Origin: Marsupella aquatica
Taxonomy: Eukaryota > Marchantiophyta
NCBI GenBank assembly: GCA_973895155.1
Contig: OZ316898.1
Coordinates: forward strand, 10,106,001-10,170,000
Length of the DNA stretch: 64,000 bases
Direction: 5' to 3'
Every line of letters starts with the position of its first letter. Position 1 is the first letter of the stretch. Shown piece by piece: positions 1 to 11,577 of this stretch. The position numbers were made by a program, and so were the translations under genes. The notes beneath the pieces were generated by a model. That model was given only the letters and a program-made list of their open reading frames with translations. It did not search any database and was not told the DNA's origin.

Positions 1-3000
1 TGAGGGCTCTGCTTTCTCGGATTCCCACTTCCTGTGAGCGACTGAATTATCACTTGATCGGAAGCACTCTGCAATAGACCTGTGTCGTTTCCCTGCAAGA
101 AATAATACAGGAAACGTTAACAAAAAGAGCTACCCACAAGCTGGTTCACCCATTCATTCCCAGGTTCTTCTTCTTCATGTCTGCCTTTCGCCTGGAACAG
201 GTAAGCATTATTGTAACCAGCTACATCCTACAGTACAATTAAGATTAGGGACCAGGTCAACTACTTAGCAACCATCAATGGCCACAGACAGCGGTTGTGT
301 CTGAAACTTCCAAAAACCTAACCTAGACAAAGACTCAGTAACCATGCTTGCATCACCTTTGGGGAGTGTCGCAGAAGGTTTTCCCTTTTCGTGATGAGCG
401 ATAGAAGAAAGGTCTTTCTCCTTTATTACGACCTCCTTCCTTTCCTTCTGGATCTGCGCTAGATCTGGCATCACGAAATTCAATACAGGCTAGAACATCA
501 ATTCAGACATATGCAAAGCAGTGATTGTGACTGTAAAAACCATAAATAAACTCCCGCCCTCTTGTTAAAAGGATAAGCATTGAAGGACCATTAAAGGCGA
601 CTAAGAGACAGAATCCTGGTAACCCCAAGAGGAGAGAAAAAAACGACTGCCAACATCATAATAAAAAAAACATCATTCGCATCAGACAAAAGTCCATCAG
701 AGCTTACCAGATAGGGTGTTGATGGCATTGATGGTAAGACCAATAAATGACTCGGTCCCACTTGCATTCCCTCTTGATAGCTTTAGCTCCAGTAGATGTC
801 TCTAAACACGACCACCACCATGACACCTCCCCGTTATTCACGTTGACTTCAATTAACTTATATTTCACGTCATGCACGAAGGAATGTGTAAGGACTCGGG
901 CGATGAACAATGATTCAGCTAGACTAAAACTTGTATGCCACAAGACGGTAAGCAGGAAAACCACCGTACTAGTAATTGAGATAAACCTGATTCTGCTCGC
1001 TGAGGAAAGTGACATTCTCCATGACTCGCAAGCATCTCAGTAGTACCCCGATGCCCCCAGACTTTTCATTCTTCTCCAAAGAAGCAAGGTCAACCGTATC
1101 TTCCGTCTTCAGTGCTTTCTGCATTTCCCCGGCAGAACGTAAGATCTATATGTTCTCGCCCTTACGGATCCAAGAAATCACTTGCACGACTCATAAGTCT
1201 ACAAGAATAGGTAGACTTGCTCTTTTCTTCTGACGTGCCCTTAGAAACGCCCTTACAAGTTCGTCTCGCAAACACAAGAACACTACCTTTGCAGAGATAT
1301 GCACAAGCTCTGCTCGACACAGATAAGTTTTCACTTCAACCCTGACAACGTTACTTCACATTCACCGAAAATGCCTTCGCACATGACTGGCAAGCACCAG
1401 CGATACAGACCTTCAAATTTCCTACGCAGCTGGCAGCAAGTTCGCTCAATGCATCTAAGCCCCCAAGCTCTCGCAGCCTTTCCTTGAACCGTCCACCGAC
1501 TTTTCGAACTGCCTCTGCTGAGCTGTCTGCACAACATAAGCCTGGATTATCAATGGACAAAATAAACCAGCTGTAATTTTGGTTGCTAGTTACGGGGAAG
1601 AAAGACGTTCTCGTAGAAGCGTACTCCATTCCTGGTCGCTTGCACTGGTCCTTATATTTCCGTGGGTCGAACTTAACAGAAACTACAACTACTTGCATCC
1701 ACGTTGGGAAGTTACTCCACCTTCGAGGATGACGGTTGAAATACACGCTTTCTCAAGCGTCAGCAGCGCCAACCACTTGGAGCTGATCTCCTCGCCTGGC
1801 AAGATCCCATTCTCTTCACTTGCGTTTCCCCTTCCGGTTCCGTGTTCTTGCAAGCTCTTGAACAACTCACGTACTTTAGTCACAACAGCAGCCCCACGAT
1901 CCACACCAACCACACTTGTCCCATTTTTAGGCAGGGTGGCCTTCGCGAAGGCTGCCAACTTGTTACCGATTGCACTCAACCCCTTTTTGGCTACTGGCTG
2001 AGAAGACTGCGCTCCCAGCAACTTCATGAGAAACTGGACACAAGGCTCTGAGTCCAAGAGGTCTTCGTCCTGGCTCTAAATACACAGCAGATAAGATACG
2101 TTAGCAACCATAACAACTACCAAATGATACTACTATCGGAGAAAATCGGCCAGCCAACTATCTTCCTCTAATAATGAAAGTAGGACAGAGCGGGCAGACC
2201 TATAACGACACCGGCACACATGCAAAAAAATTGTACCCTGGAAAGGAACAAATGTCCAATGAAATGGGAGACGGCACAAAGGTAGAAAACAATATCTTTG
2301 ACTGGTAGAATTCCAAGACCGATAATTCAGTACTCCACTGCTTCGCTTATTCGTAAGGAACGGTCACTGTATGAATCAGTTAGTGACGAGTGAGAAAATT
2401 TACATCGATTGCGAGGAAGTACAACACCGCTGCCGCAGCAAGAGCCAAAGGTGGATCATCCGTAGGTAGAGCAACGATGGCGTCGAGCAGAGGCTTCGCC
2501 ATCCTGACCCCATAGAAAACACATGAAGGAATTTTAAACGGCTTGTTGCTTCCATTCTCCTCACTTTCAGGGCTTTGGACTGATTTGCTAGCCATAAGGA
2601 GCAAGAGAGAGATAGATTCATGAAGAAGTGAACATATCTAATTGACGCACAACACCACTCCAACTGGTAGAGAAATTCTAGATATACTGAGAGATTCATT
2701 CATTGATGATGAAGATATCTAATGAAGTAAACCTTAAACGCAACTTGTGAACAAAAATTCGAATGCTGACCCGTGAGTTCGAAGCATTCGGCGCCTCTGC
2801 ATGGAACAACACAACGCCAGTAGAGAGGTGAGACTGGCACGCTGAATACGCACTGGCTGTCCTTGTCTGAGCCCATCCAGTGCAAAATTGGCCTCATCAA
2901 CATGTTCCAATATCTCCCCAGACTCCTGCGCCTCCATGAGAGTAGACGTCGGTGCAGCTGTAACCCAAAGGCTCGAGTCATTGCCCCCATCCCCCCATGC

Positions 3001-3489
3001 TGATCCCCGTTTAGCTCTCGAGCTACCTGTTTCCTGACTATCCTTATTATGTCTACGTTCCAGCTCGCGACTTGAGTTACTCCTGGTGCCATTCGATATC
3101 AGATCCGGAAAATCGCTTAGCGCTTTCTTTAATTTTCCCCTCACAGAAACTTCATCACCATTTTTCTTCGTTGCAGTAAGTGGTGGCCTTTCGCTAAAAG
3201 AGCGAGATATAGGAGGCCTGGAGCGCACTTCTGAGAGAGTCTCCTCACCGAAGTCGTCGTCGTATGGCTGCTTCCTCGTACTCTTGAACGAGCGAGTGCT
3301 ACTCCCATAGTCTGACTGGGACCAGCAAGACTCCTGCGAGGAAGGAAAGCTAAAAGGCGGCGGTTCTTGCGAACTTCCCCACATAGACTCCTGAGAGCCC
3401 GAGCTACCGACGCCATCTCCATATGGATTCCCACTCTCAGATAGACTACGGCCTGACCTGTTACGCCGCTGATACGTTCTGATAATCAT
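1..3489 (-). CDS. WAPL: WAPL-like cohesin-release factor, 3' end outside window
   Basis: WAPL opens the cohesin ring and removes cohesin from chromatin in the nucleus during mitosis and meiosis. Likely exons, 5' to 3' on the minus strand: 3489-2771, 2587-2404, 2075-1721, 1526-1411, about 1120-987, 801-708, 464 to 323 or 345, 191-134 and 92-1. The first seven junctions have GT-AG sites and keep one frame except where boundaries are marked approximate. Exon 1 starts MIIRTYQRRNRSG, runs through a Ser-rich region and ends in the conserved block EHVDEANFALDGLRQGQPVR then RRRMLRTHG. Later exons carry FLMKLLG, VRKVGGRFKERLRELGGLDA and RCLRVMENVTFLSEQNQ, all typical of the plant WAPL domain. The small exons below 500 are the weakest: the exon at 323-464 needs the alternative donor near 345 to stay in frame with the exon at 134-191. 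The gene continues past base 1. Confidence 0.88.
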
Positions 3490-5400
3490 GTCTCGGTGAG
3501 GCTCCCCGCTCTACTGCAGCCCCAGCACCACTCTGCCGGTGCAAAATTCGTCCTCACGACGCATCTACAGCCACAACATCACCTTGTGTGTTCGGGAACC
3601 CTAGCGTCCAGCCATAAAAATCCGGCGGGTCCTCCCAGCAGTTTAATAGATCTAAGACAATTGCAACTTCATTATGAAGCGTTCCCACCCTTCAAGGCAG
3701 GGCCTGTGCCGTCATATCAGACCTTGACGGTTAAAGCGAAGGACCTCAAGTTTTCCGACGGCAAAAACTGTCACTCGATCGGCAAAAAATGTTCCTGATG
3801 AAAAGAGTATGTCTGCCAATTGTTCCTATCCAAATGACACGCTCCACCAAGCCCTGTCCAGTTTCGTTCCTCTACAACGCAAGCATTTCCAACGGCTACC
3901 CGATAAGTAGAAGCAGAAATTCCCGAGCTCTCCCTAACAAGTGTTGTCCGTCCGCAGGCAGGACCCTTGTGCGCAGGGAGAAATCGCACGGGGACAGGAG
4001 AAGAAACCGGGCAGGATCTCACTTTTCGTCAGTTGCTTTTAGACCGTGATAACCGGCAGTCCCGATTGCCACAGAGACATTCCACTGAACTGCAGCACAG
4101 CAGCAGCCATCATTGCAGAAATTTTAGTACGTCAAACTCGAAGATCACACAATTCAAAGATCAATCAAAGCTCCAAAAGCCCGTGGACAGACAGAGCGTC
4201 AGCAGAACAAAATTTCCGTCCTCACTTTCCAGAAAATGCTTAAACCTAATTCCAGCAGTGAGCTCAACCGAGCCGGAGTGTAAGCCGATCGACCTAAAGA
4301 TTTCTCTGCTCCCTTTCGAGAAAAAAAATGCTTCGACCAGCTTGCGACCGACTTGAAAGAGACAGAGAGCGTTACAATAATTAATAGCCCGCAGATTGCT
4401 CTGCGAAGCTTCAACAAAATGCTTCAGCCTGCCATAACGCTTCAACAAAATGCTTAAACAAGATGCTTCAACAAGATGTTTCACCCTACCATTCTTGCAG
4501 TTGCAAACGAACAGAGGAATCATCAAACGAGAGCTTCCGAACACTGTCTGAGAAAAAGAGAGAGCTCACATCGAAACGAAACGCTTCTGCACCACCATTA
4601 TTATTACAACCCGACCCCGTTACCGGTAACCGGCAAGCTCGGTTCACCGGGATCGTCCGCCAACGACCGGATTACCGGTCCGAAGAAGCGAAAAAGACAA
4701 AGGCTCTCGGGCAGCAGCTCTATCATCTCCCACCGTCGATTCTACAAGACTCTAGACGGCGAAGATCATCTCCACAGATCTGGGAGACATGAAGAGATCT
4801 CATGACTGACGGTCTCGATTACGAAATAGCTTCGGTAAAAGTTGTTCGGATGAGCGGCCGTCCAATAGTCGGCACACCGACGGTGACTGCAGGCTCCTGT
4901 GCCTACCGTCACTGATCTGACCAGCAGGTCAGAAACAAGCTCCTTCTGGTTTTCGGTTATGGAGTGCTTGTACAGAGCGGTTTGCGACACGAAACTTCTA
5001 CCTCGATCGCATTTCGAGTAATAAAGCGTTTGTTTCGTGTTCCGTGGAGGTAAACTTCAGACGGCCGAATCGACGGCTCACGGAAGAGTGGAAATCGTGC
5101 TGGCCGATCCCGTCGAATGGACCGTACGTGGACGTATGCCATTGGCTTGCGATATCGTACCTCAGGGAAATACCGTACACGAGGGGTAAAGTTGATGTGT
5201 GGACAGGGTAATGAAATGATCGGGCTCTCTCGTCTATTTCGAGGCTTTTCCTTGCGGTAAAAGCACCATTTGTGAGGGGGTAAATGGTCGGGATAACAGT
5301 AACGGAAGGTACGCGGACGGGATACGTACAGTCGCCTCTGTCTAAGTGCACGGTCGAGAAACAACACCGTTTTGCCCTTATTCTAGATGCAACGAGGTAT
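3490..5400. promoter_or_regulatory. Upstream region of WAPL, CpG-rich, no gene recognised
   Basis: About 1.9 kb upstream of the WAPL start codon. It is visibly richer in CG dinucleotides than the AT-rich sequence after 5400, and probably holds the WAPL promoter and 5' leader. Open frames exist on both strands, including 136 codons at 4957-5367 on the minus strand, but none resembles a known protein and CG-rich DNA gives chance frames. The segment 4619-4680 has several overlapping accGGt/ccGGt palindromic steps. Confidence 0.35.
4402..4482. repeat. Short imperfect tandem repeat (gcttcaacaaaatgctt)
   Basis: Three to four imperfect copies of a 17-20 bp unit, gcttcaacaaaatgctt and variants with aagatg, lie in a row. 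Each unit is partly self-complementary (gctt...aagc), so the stretch can form small hairpins. No function is evident. Confidence 0.55.
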
Positions 5401-6810
5401 CCACTCTTTACAACAAATGTATAAGTGCAAAACCCTCTGTGAGTGTTTAAGTATGTCAGAGCAAAAACCTGTTGGGGAAGAATATGCAGGCGTCTGCTAA
5501 CTCATTCTTTCCTAATTTTGATAAAGAAAGATTGATTTTTACTTACTCCATCACTATTCACATCATCAAGGCCAATCAATTATTCATTGTTTTGGATTCC
5601 CTGTTCCAGAAGGTTGGGAACCTAAGTTGGAAAGTTACCCACCGCTACATATGCCCAGGTGTTGTTAAACATTGAATCATTGTTCTTTTGAAGGCGCCAA
5701 TTTGACAGCGGAAATCTACTATTCTATTTCAGTTTAGTGCCACTTAACAAAAGTCTATTCCCATTGAAAGTATTGACCTAGCTGCCAATTTAAACCAAGC
5801 AGTGTATACAGATTTTATACGGAGTAAAAGTTGCATTATGAGATAGGAGATGGGGTTTAGGGCAGGGATGTAGAGTCGGAGGGAAGGCATGAGAATCCTG
5901 CCTGAACTTGAGGTGGCAGCTTCTTTAACCTTTTGGACACTTCCTCCTTATATTGTGCCAGTGGTGGTTTACCTTACCTCACAAGTAATGGCCCAAGAGA
6001 GTATGTCAAACCTAGGACACACCCAGTTCAGGTCCCTGACCTACCATGGCTACCCTACCTCCAAATATTTGCCCGGATACAAAGCATAAGCAGTGAGGTG
6101 GCGCCACTGGATTTCAGTTCATTTAGTCAAAAATGATGGGTGTCATTCTTTCTTGAATCAAAAGCACTATGAACCAGAGCGATGGGGAAATCCAGTAGCT
6201 CTACTTCTAATTCAACAGGTTGAGCATTCGTTCTTGAATCAAAAGCAAGAAAATTTGAAACATTGAGATACCTGTGCAAGTTTGCTGACTCATAAGTTTT
6301 TCATCTTGATCAACCAATTGGTGGCTTATTGGAAAGTTGATTGGATTCCACTTCCAACAAGCTAAGGTGCCTCAATAGAGTGACGCTATTCACAACTTAT
6401 AGGTAAACATATGAACGGAAAATTCCATGAAGGATTTACAAAAATGACACCCATAGGGAGTCATACTCAAAACCTGTGACTTTTGACCCCAGGCAACCCT
6501 GTCCAAGCTTGTGTGTGTCAGTTTTGACATCACATTATCAACCTCATCTGATGGGCATAACTCTTCTTTGGTTACATCAAGTTCTGGCTTCAATAGGGCA
6601 TTCAAAGCTTCAAAGTTGCGGATGATGGTTTTTGGCCATAGCTTTTTCACAGGGTTTTGTAAAGTTTTCTGGTTTTTTTCTATAGTCTTTACAGTGACTT
6701 ATGGTCATGGCATATGACCAATCTTTATAGCAAAAAGTTATGGACTATGAATTTGGTAGTTCTTAATTTTCTGTCCGTAACCTTAACTACTAAGTTAAGG
6801 TCCATCAATC
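5401..6810. other. AT-rich intergenic stretch, nothing recognised
   Basis: No coding sequence, RNA gene or clear TE terminus is recognisable. The longest open frames are under 90 codons and look accidental. Confidence 0.4.
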
Positions 6811-7115
6811 CCCGGGGTCCTCACTTCTTTTCTTCCGACCCATCATGCGCGAATAAGTATAGGGTTTTTTATTGGATTTAGTAAAATACTTTTAAATTTT
6901 TGTTGAAGAATATTAGGGTTATTTTAATCCAATTTTGAGAATTATAAGAATCATAGGGTTTTTTTAATAAAATATGGAAATATTCTTGGAATATTTTATT
7001 AAGTTAGAGATAAAAAAATTCCTAAAAAAAACTTTATTGACTTAACTTTTAGGGTGTTTATTCCCCCAAAACTTCGAGCGTGATATGGGACACCCCTTGG
7101 ATTGAGGCCCCCGAG
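6811..7115 (+). mobile_element. 305-bp MITE, copy 1, with 8-bp target duplication
   Basis: Begins CCCGGGGTCCTC and ends GAGGCCCCCGAG, giving imperfect terminal inverted repeats (10 of 12 bases). It is flanked on both sides by the 8-bp direct repeat catcaatc (6803-6810 and 7116-7123). A second copy of the same 305-bp length lies in opposite orientation at 39161-39465, with a different 8-bp flank. The interior is AT-rich and non-coding. Size, inverted termini and 8-bp duplications are those of a non-autonomous DNA transposon; 8 bp is typical of hAT elements, although the terminal sequence is not a classic hAT one. Confidence 0.88.
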
Positions 7116-7123
7116 CATCAATC

Positions 7124-8163
7124 TTAAGTTTGAGGTTTGAGACCCCCTAATGTTAATAGGTCACTCCGTGTTGATGGGGCGTTCGGAAGGTCACCCAAAA
7201 TGTGTGTGTCTTAATACTAGAACCCAACCCTACACTCCTATAGATTGCAATGTTTAATGATAAGATGGTTGGATTTAAACCAAAACCCACATACACAGTT
7301 TTGAAACCATATTTTTATTCAATAAAATCTCTCCTTTGTATTGAGTGCGCTCAGTTTTGGGTGTCAAAAATTGTATCCATTGATCAGAGTCCTTATGTCA
7401 ATCATGGTGGTCCATCCAAACATAAAGTTCCTGAAAGGCAAAACAATTGAGCATGTACTATGACTTCAACATAAACTCCAACTTCTACTTAAGAAATTAC
7501 CTAAAGCTCAAATACCCTATCTGCTAGATGCATGTATAATTTATCAAACTTGATCAACAACCAGATCAATTAATTAATAAACCAAGAAAAGTAGTAGACA
7601 CAAATTGTGCTATGAATCATACATTAGTTGGTATATTTACCAACTGAGCAAACATTCAAGTCATTGAGATAAAATAACTGCAACCAGCATACCTGATTAT
7701 GTACTATATAAGGGGAATGGTTATTCTTGGAAGTTAAAGTGGGTGAAAGGGAGATGTTTTCAGTCTGTTCTCTCAGTTGTGATTGAATTTCATCCAACAT
7801 GGTACTAAGCAAAAGATCAGCCTGGGATCATGCCTAACAATCATGAAGTCTTACAGGAAGTTTAAGACATAGAAATCTTCTTAGTTTAGTAATTCCTGCA
7901 TGATTGAATGGGGCTCATAAGAATGATTCACTGATTACAATGTAGAATCTGGCTTCTTGGGTATCAATTTGTCGACAGTGTCCTTTGTAAGTTATATCCA
8001 TTGCGGTTACTCCTGAGACTATGTGACCTCTCTCAAACTTGTGTAGGGAATGTTGGCCTTTGTGGCTAGTCAATTGTAGCTGATGAAATAGATCTATAAA
8101 ACCAACACATGTAATCAACCTCAAAATTCAAACAAGTCAAGAGAAAGTATTGGACAACAAAAC
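7124..8163. promoter_or_regulatory. Upstream region of WDR92
   Basis: Just over 1 kb between the MITE and the WDR92 start codon. No gene is recognisable. It presumably contains the WDR92 promoter and leader; no confident core promoter motif was found. Confidence 0.3.
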
Positions 8164-9680
8164 ATGGATACCAGGAACATGCCACAAATTTTGGCACATA
8201 GAACAGTCCCAGTCGCTGCTACAGTCTATGAGACATTGTGGGTTCCATGTAGCGCCAAGTTTGTGGTGCTTGGATCCACATCCCGAAGCAATGGAGCTTT
8301 GCAAATATATGAGCTGGACAATGCAGAGGTGAAGAAGCTGAAGGATGTAAACAAAGTTGATGCATTCAAGTGTGGGACATTTGGAGCAAGCAGTATTGAG
8401 CAACGTGCATTGGCAACTGGAGACTTCAAGGGCAAGATCATGATTTGGGACCTGGAAGATTTATCATTGCCAATATTCCACACCAAGGGACATGAGACAA
8501 TAGTGAATGCGATGGATGGTTGTGGGGGATTGGGGGTGGGAGATGGTGCTCCTGAATTGGTATCTGGAGGTAGGGATGGACGTGTTTGTGTGTGGGATCC
8601 TCGACAAAAAGATGCAGTTGCCTGTTTTGAGCCTCCAACACGAGAATCAGGAAGAGATTGTTGGACAGTGGCATTTGGGAACTCTTACAATGATGAGGAG
8701 CGATGCATCCTGGCAGGCTACGACAATGGCGACCTCAAGATGTATGACCTCAGAACTAACAAGGTATCAGCAAATAAAGATACAAACCTCAAATCTAAAT
8801 ATTGTTGATAAAATATAATAGATCTCCCTACCCATTTTAAAAGGAACACTAAATTAAACAAGCCAAACTGTTGTGCTCCTTGAGATGAGCTGATCCCTTC
8901 ACACATTTTTCACTCTATTCAAAAATGTTTAATTCCACCAAAGATGTTTTCTAATTTCATTTCAGATGTTACATTCTGATGCTTGGTTGATTGCAGAGAA
9001 TGTCCCATAAACATTTGCCGAATTGACTCAAAACTTGATTTCTTGTTGAAAATTGATTTGTTTCTTCAAAAAGATTGGTAGGCACCTGCAATTCACCCAA
9101 ACACACTAGCTAGCCCTCACAAATTTACCTACAGGATAGAGTTTGGGGACCAAGAGGACTTCAGTCCCAAGACAAATAATTTAATTGCTCTATGATTCCT
9201 TGTTAGGTGCGCTGGGAGACTACTTTGTTGAATGGAGTTTGTGGAGTGGAGTTTGATCGTAAAGATATCAAGATGAACAAGTGTGTTGCAGTAACATTAG
9301 AGTCCAAGTTCCATGTGTTTGATCTTCGAACACAACACCCCGAGCAGGGTTTTGCATTCATGTCAGAAAAGCTAAAGCATGAGTCAACTCTATGGGGTGC
9401 AAGGCACCTCCCACAAAATCGGGAGATTTTCATGATACTTAACGGGGATGGTTCACTCTCTCTCTACAAATACTCATACCCATCACAAAGGTGGCTCAAA
9501 GATGACATGGGCCGGAAATTTGGTGTCGCAGGGACTACAGAATTGCTCAACAACAAACCTTTTGCCTCTCAACCAATCTCATGCCTCAATTGGAACCCTG
9601 ATAAAAAGGGGCTAGCTGTTTGTGGATCCTTTGATCAGAATGTTAGGATCATTGTCGTCACCAAATTGGACAAGATTTGA
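8164..9680 (+). CDS. WDR92: WDR92 / DNAAF10 WD40 dynein-assembly factor
   Basis: WDR92 (Monad, DNAAF10) is a cytoplasmic WD40 beta-propeller protein that works with R2TP-type co-chaperones to pre-assemble axonemal dyneins. Two exons, 8164-8763 and 9207-9680, with donor AAG/gtatcag and acceptor ttgttag/GTG, both phase 0, give 357 aa, the length of the human protein. Signature blocks are [105 protein letters not shown] and a C-terminal [15 protein letters not shown]. The ATG at 8164 is chosen because it leads straight into the conserved N-terminus (MPQILAH). The frame is fully open. No paralogue is seen in the window. As a single-copy ciliary gene it argues for a plant with flagellate sperm. 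Confidence 0.95.
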
Positions 9681-10157
9681 GGCACTAGAATTTCAAGTCT
9701 AAGTATCTTTGAAATATCTTATTGTGTACACTAGCTATCGGCCTCATTTTGTACATGCCACAATGTTCTTGATCATAGAGAGAAAATAATTTTGTTGAAA
9801 CCAATTGCTGGAAATTGCATGAGGCATTAGATGTCAATTGTTTACTGTCATGTTTTGGATAATTATGTTATGTCCTCTCTCTTTAAAGTCAAGTATTTAA
9901 TTTTCTAATTTTTTATCATTAAGAAATATATGATTGTGCATCACTATTTAGTTGCACAGCATTGAACTTTTTCACATGCTTAGGCTTAATTTTGGAAGCA
10001 ATGAGATGGGTAATGAAATGAATGAAAAACTTGTCTGTCTCACAAAATGTTTATCCAATGGCACAAAAAAGTATTAGAGTACGGATTGCCAGAGAAATCT
10101 AAATCAAAAAAGTCAAATAACCTCTTATGGTCATCATGACGGAAAATCTTTGCAACA
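9681..10157. other. 3' flank of WDR92
   Basis: AT-rich sequence after the WDR92 stop codon, probably its 3' untranslated region and intergenic DNA. Nothing else is recognised. Confidence 0.35.
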
Positions 10158-10497
10158 GCAAACATGGGCGTGGGTAAAACCCTTGTGTCAGCTGGATTGG
10201 CAGCATCCATTCTCCCCAAGGGAACTGCAAGTGCACAAGGAGCTGACAACATAGCGAGGGATGTTTTGTATGTAAAGCTTGTGCAGACTGGTTTCCAAGT
10301 GACTCAGACGCACGATTTGTAACCAACCAAGTTTTTGACATTGTCAAGAGCAGGCGGCAAGAGCTTTGAAGTGGTGTCCACGTTCGTAACCAGTTCTTCA
10401 ACACTTCAGCTGCTGTTCGGCGAGCGATGAATTCGGATGTGGCTTCCTTTCCAAAGGTCTTCTCTAATGTTCAATCTCCTCTTAGGCCAACACTAAT
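10158..10497 (+). pseudogene. Decayed duplicate of BIO3 (dethiobiotin synthetase) exon 1 fragment
   Basis: About 340 bp match, at roughly 95% by eye, the part of BIO3-BIO1 exon 1 from the P-loop (GVGKT) codons to about 40 bp beyond the exon-1 splice donor (parent about 60195-60535, minus strand). Because intron bases are included, the copy arose at DNA level and not from spliced mRNA. It is dead: one base is missing in the codons for TGYPSD (ggttatccgag became ggtttccaag), and CGA became TGA at the REL-R-SD codons, a CpG transition. It lies directly before a CACTA-like terminus at 10609, so capture by a transposon is possible. There is no start codon, promoter or remaining frame. Confidence 0.92.
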
Positions 10498-10609
10498 GTG
10501 ACACTTTTGTCCCTAATGTGTTTGTGCCAGTGGTGGGGACAAAGTCCAAAATACACCTTGGTCAAAGGCGTTTGGACAAAGGTGTATCTTGTCCCTATTC
10601 TAGTAGTGT
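10498..10609 (-). mobile_element. CACTA-like terminus fragment
   Basis: The right edge reads, on the minus strand, CACTACTAGAATAGGGACAA, resembling the CACTA(C)-type ends of plant En/Spm elements, followed by repeated ggacaa/ttgtcc motifs like subterminal repeats. A matching other end with a 3-bp duplication was not found; the nearest candidate is CACTAATGTGACAC at 10491. It may be a tiny internally deleted element or the broken edge of an older one. Confidence 0.4.
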
Positions 10610-11010
10610 AGAACTACCATTCAACCTTGGGGGATTAATTAAGTGTATATTTTGGGGTACCACGTGCAATCCTAGCCTAATATAAACACACCTATTTTAT
10701 AACTAGAATATTCTAAAAACATAATTTATTTTAAATATTAATGACCTATTTTACTTTATAAAAGGTATTTATTAGAGAATATTCTACAAATATGGGTTTA
10801 TAATACCTTCTTTTGTTTTCTACGCTTTAAAAAAATTTAGCTAATTTCTATGAAAAATACTTATTTTGGATCGCACGTGGTTTCTAAGATTTTTGATAGT
10901 CAACCCCCCAAGCATTCAACCAGTCTTCATCAAAAACTATAATACATTGTTGTGCCAGAAAATGTAGTGGTCGTTATTCAAATTTGGTTTTAGGAGAGAT
11001 TGGTCAAATT
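10610..11010. other. AT-rich gap, nothing recognised
   Basis: About 400 bp of AT-rich sequence between the CACTA-like terminus and the ggggac tandem repeats. No coding or RNA feature was recognised. Confidence 0.4.
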
Positions 11011-11340
11011 TTGAAGATGATTTTAGGGGACATAGATATGGTGTATGTTGGACAGACATTATTGACCAAACATGATGTTAAGGGGACTAGTGAAGATGGT
11101 TTTAGGGGACATAGATATGGTGTATGTTGGACAAACATTATTGGACGGACATGATGTTAAGCGGACTAGTAGAAGGTGTTTACGGACTCGTTGAGATGGT
11201 TTTAGGGGACATAGATTGATATGGTGTATGTAGGACAAAAGCTTCTGAATGACGTGGTGTTAAGGGGACTAGTAGAAGGTGTTCATGGACAACATGAGAC
11301 GGTTTTAGGGGACACATGGGAAAAAGGACACTTTGGACAC
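11011..11340. repeat. Four-copy diverged tandem repeat, unit about 80-100 bp
   Basis: The block ttttaggggac(at) recurs at about 11021, 11100, 11200 and 11303. Each is followed by variants of tatggtgtatgttggac, catgatgttaaggggacta and gtagaaggtgtt. Spacing is 79-103 bp. The repeated ggggac core resembles subterminal repeat motifs of CACTA elements, so this may be a relic of a TE end. No coding potential. Confidence 0.75.
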
Positions 11341-11577
11341 CGTTTTCCATGATATTGTAGGGACAATATCATATTTATCGAAAGAAAACAAACTTATGAT
11401 GTTACCATTCAAAAATTTATTCAAATTGAAAACAGCAAAGTTATTACAACACAATTTAGATCGAGTTGGTACTATGTGCTAGACCTGATACTATATAACA
11501 AAAGTAATTGCTAAGTATGAGGTGAGAATGAAACAGCTGGTTCAGCCTCAAGATCATTTCATCTTGTCTCATATATA

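Noticed and set aside
1579-2001. 140-codon plus-strand ORF
   Set aside because: It is the antisense of conserved WAPL exons.
4957-5367. 136-codon minus-strand ORF rich in Arg and Pro
   Set aside because: It lies in CG-rich upstream DNA with overlapping frames on the same strand, has no domain and no splice or promoter context; treated as chance.
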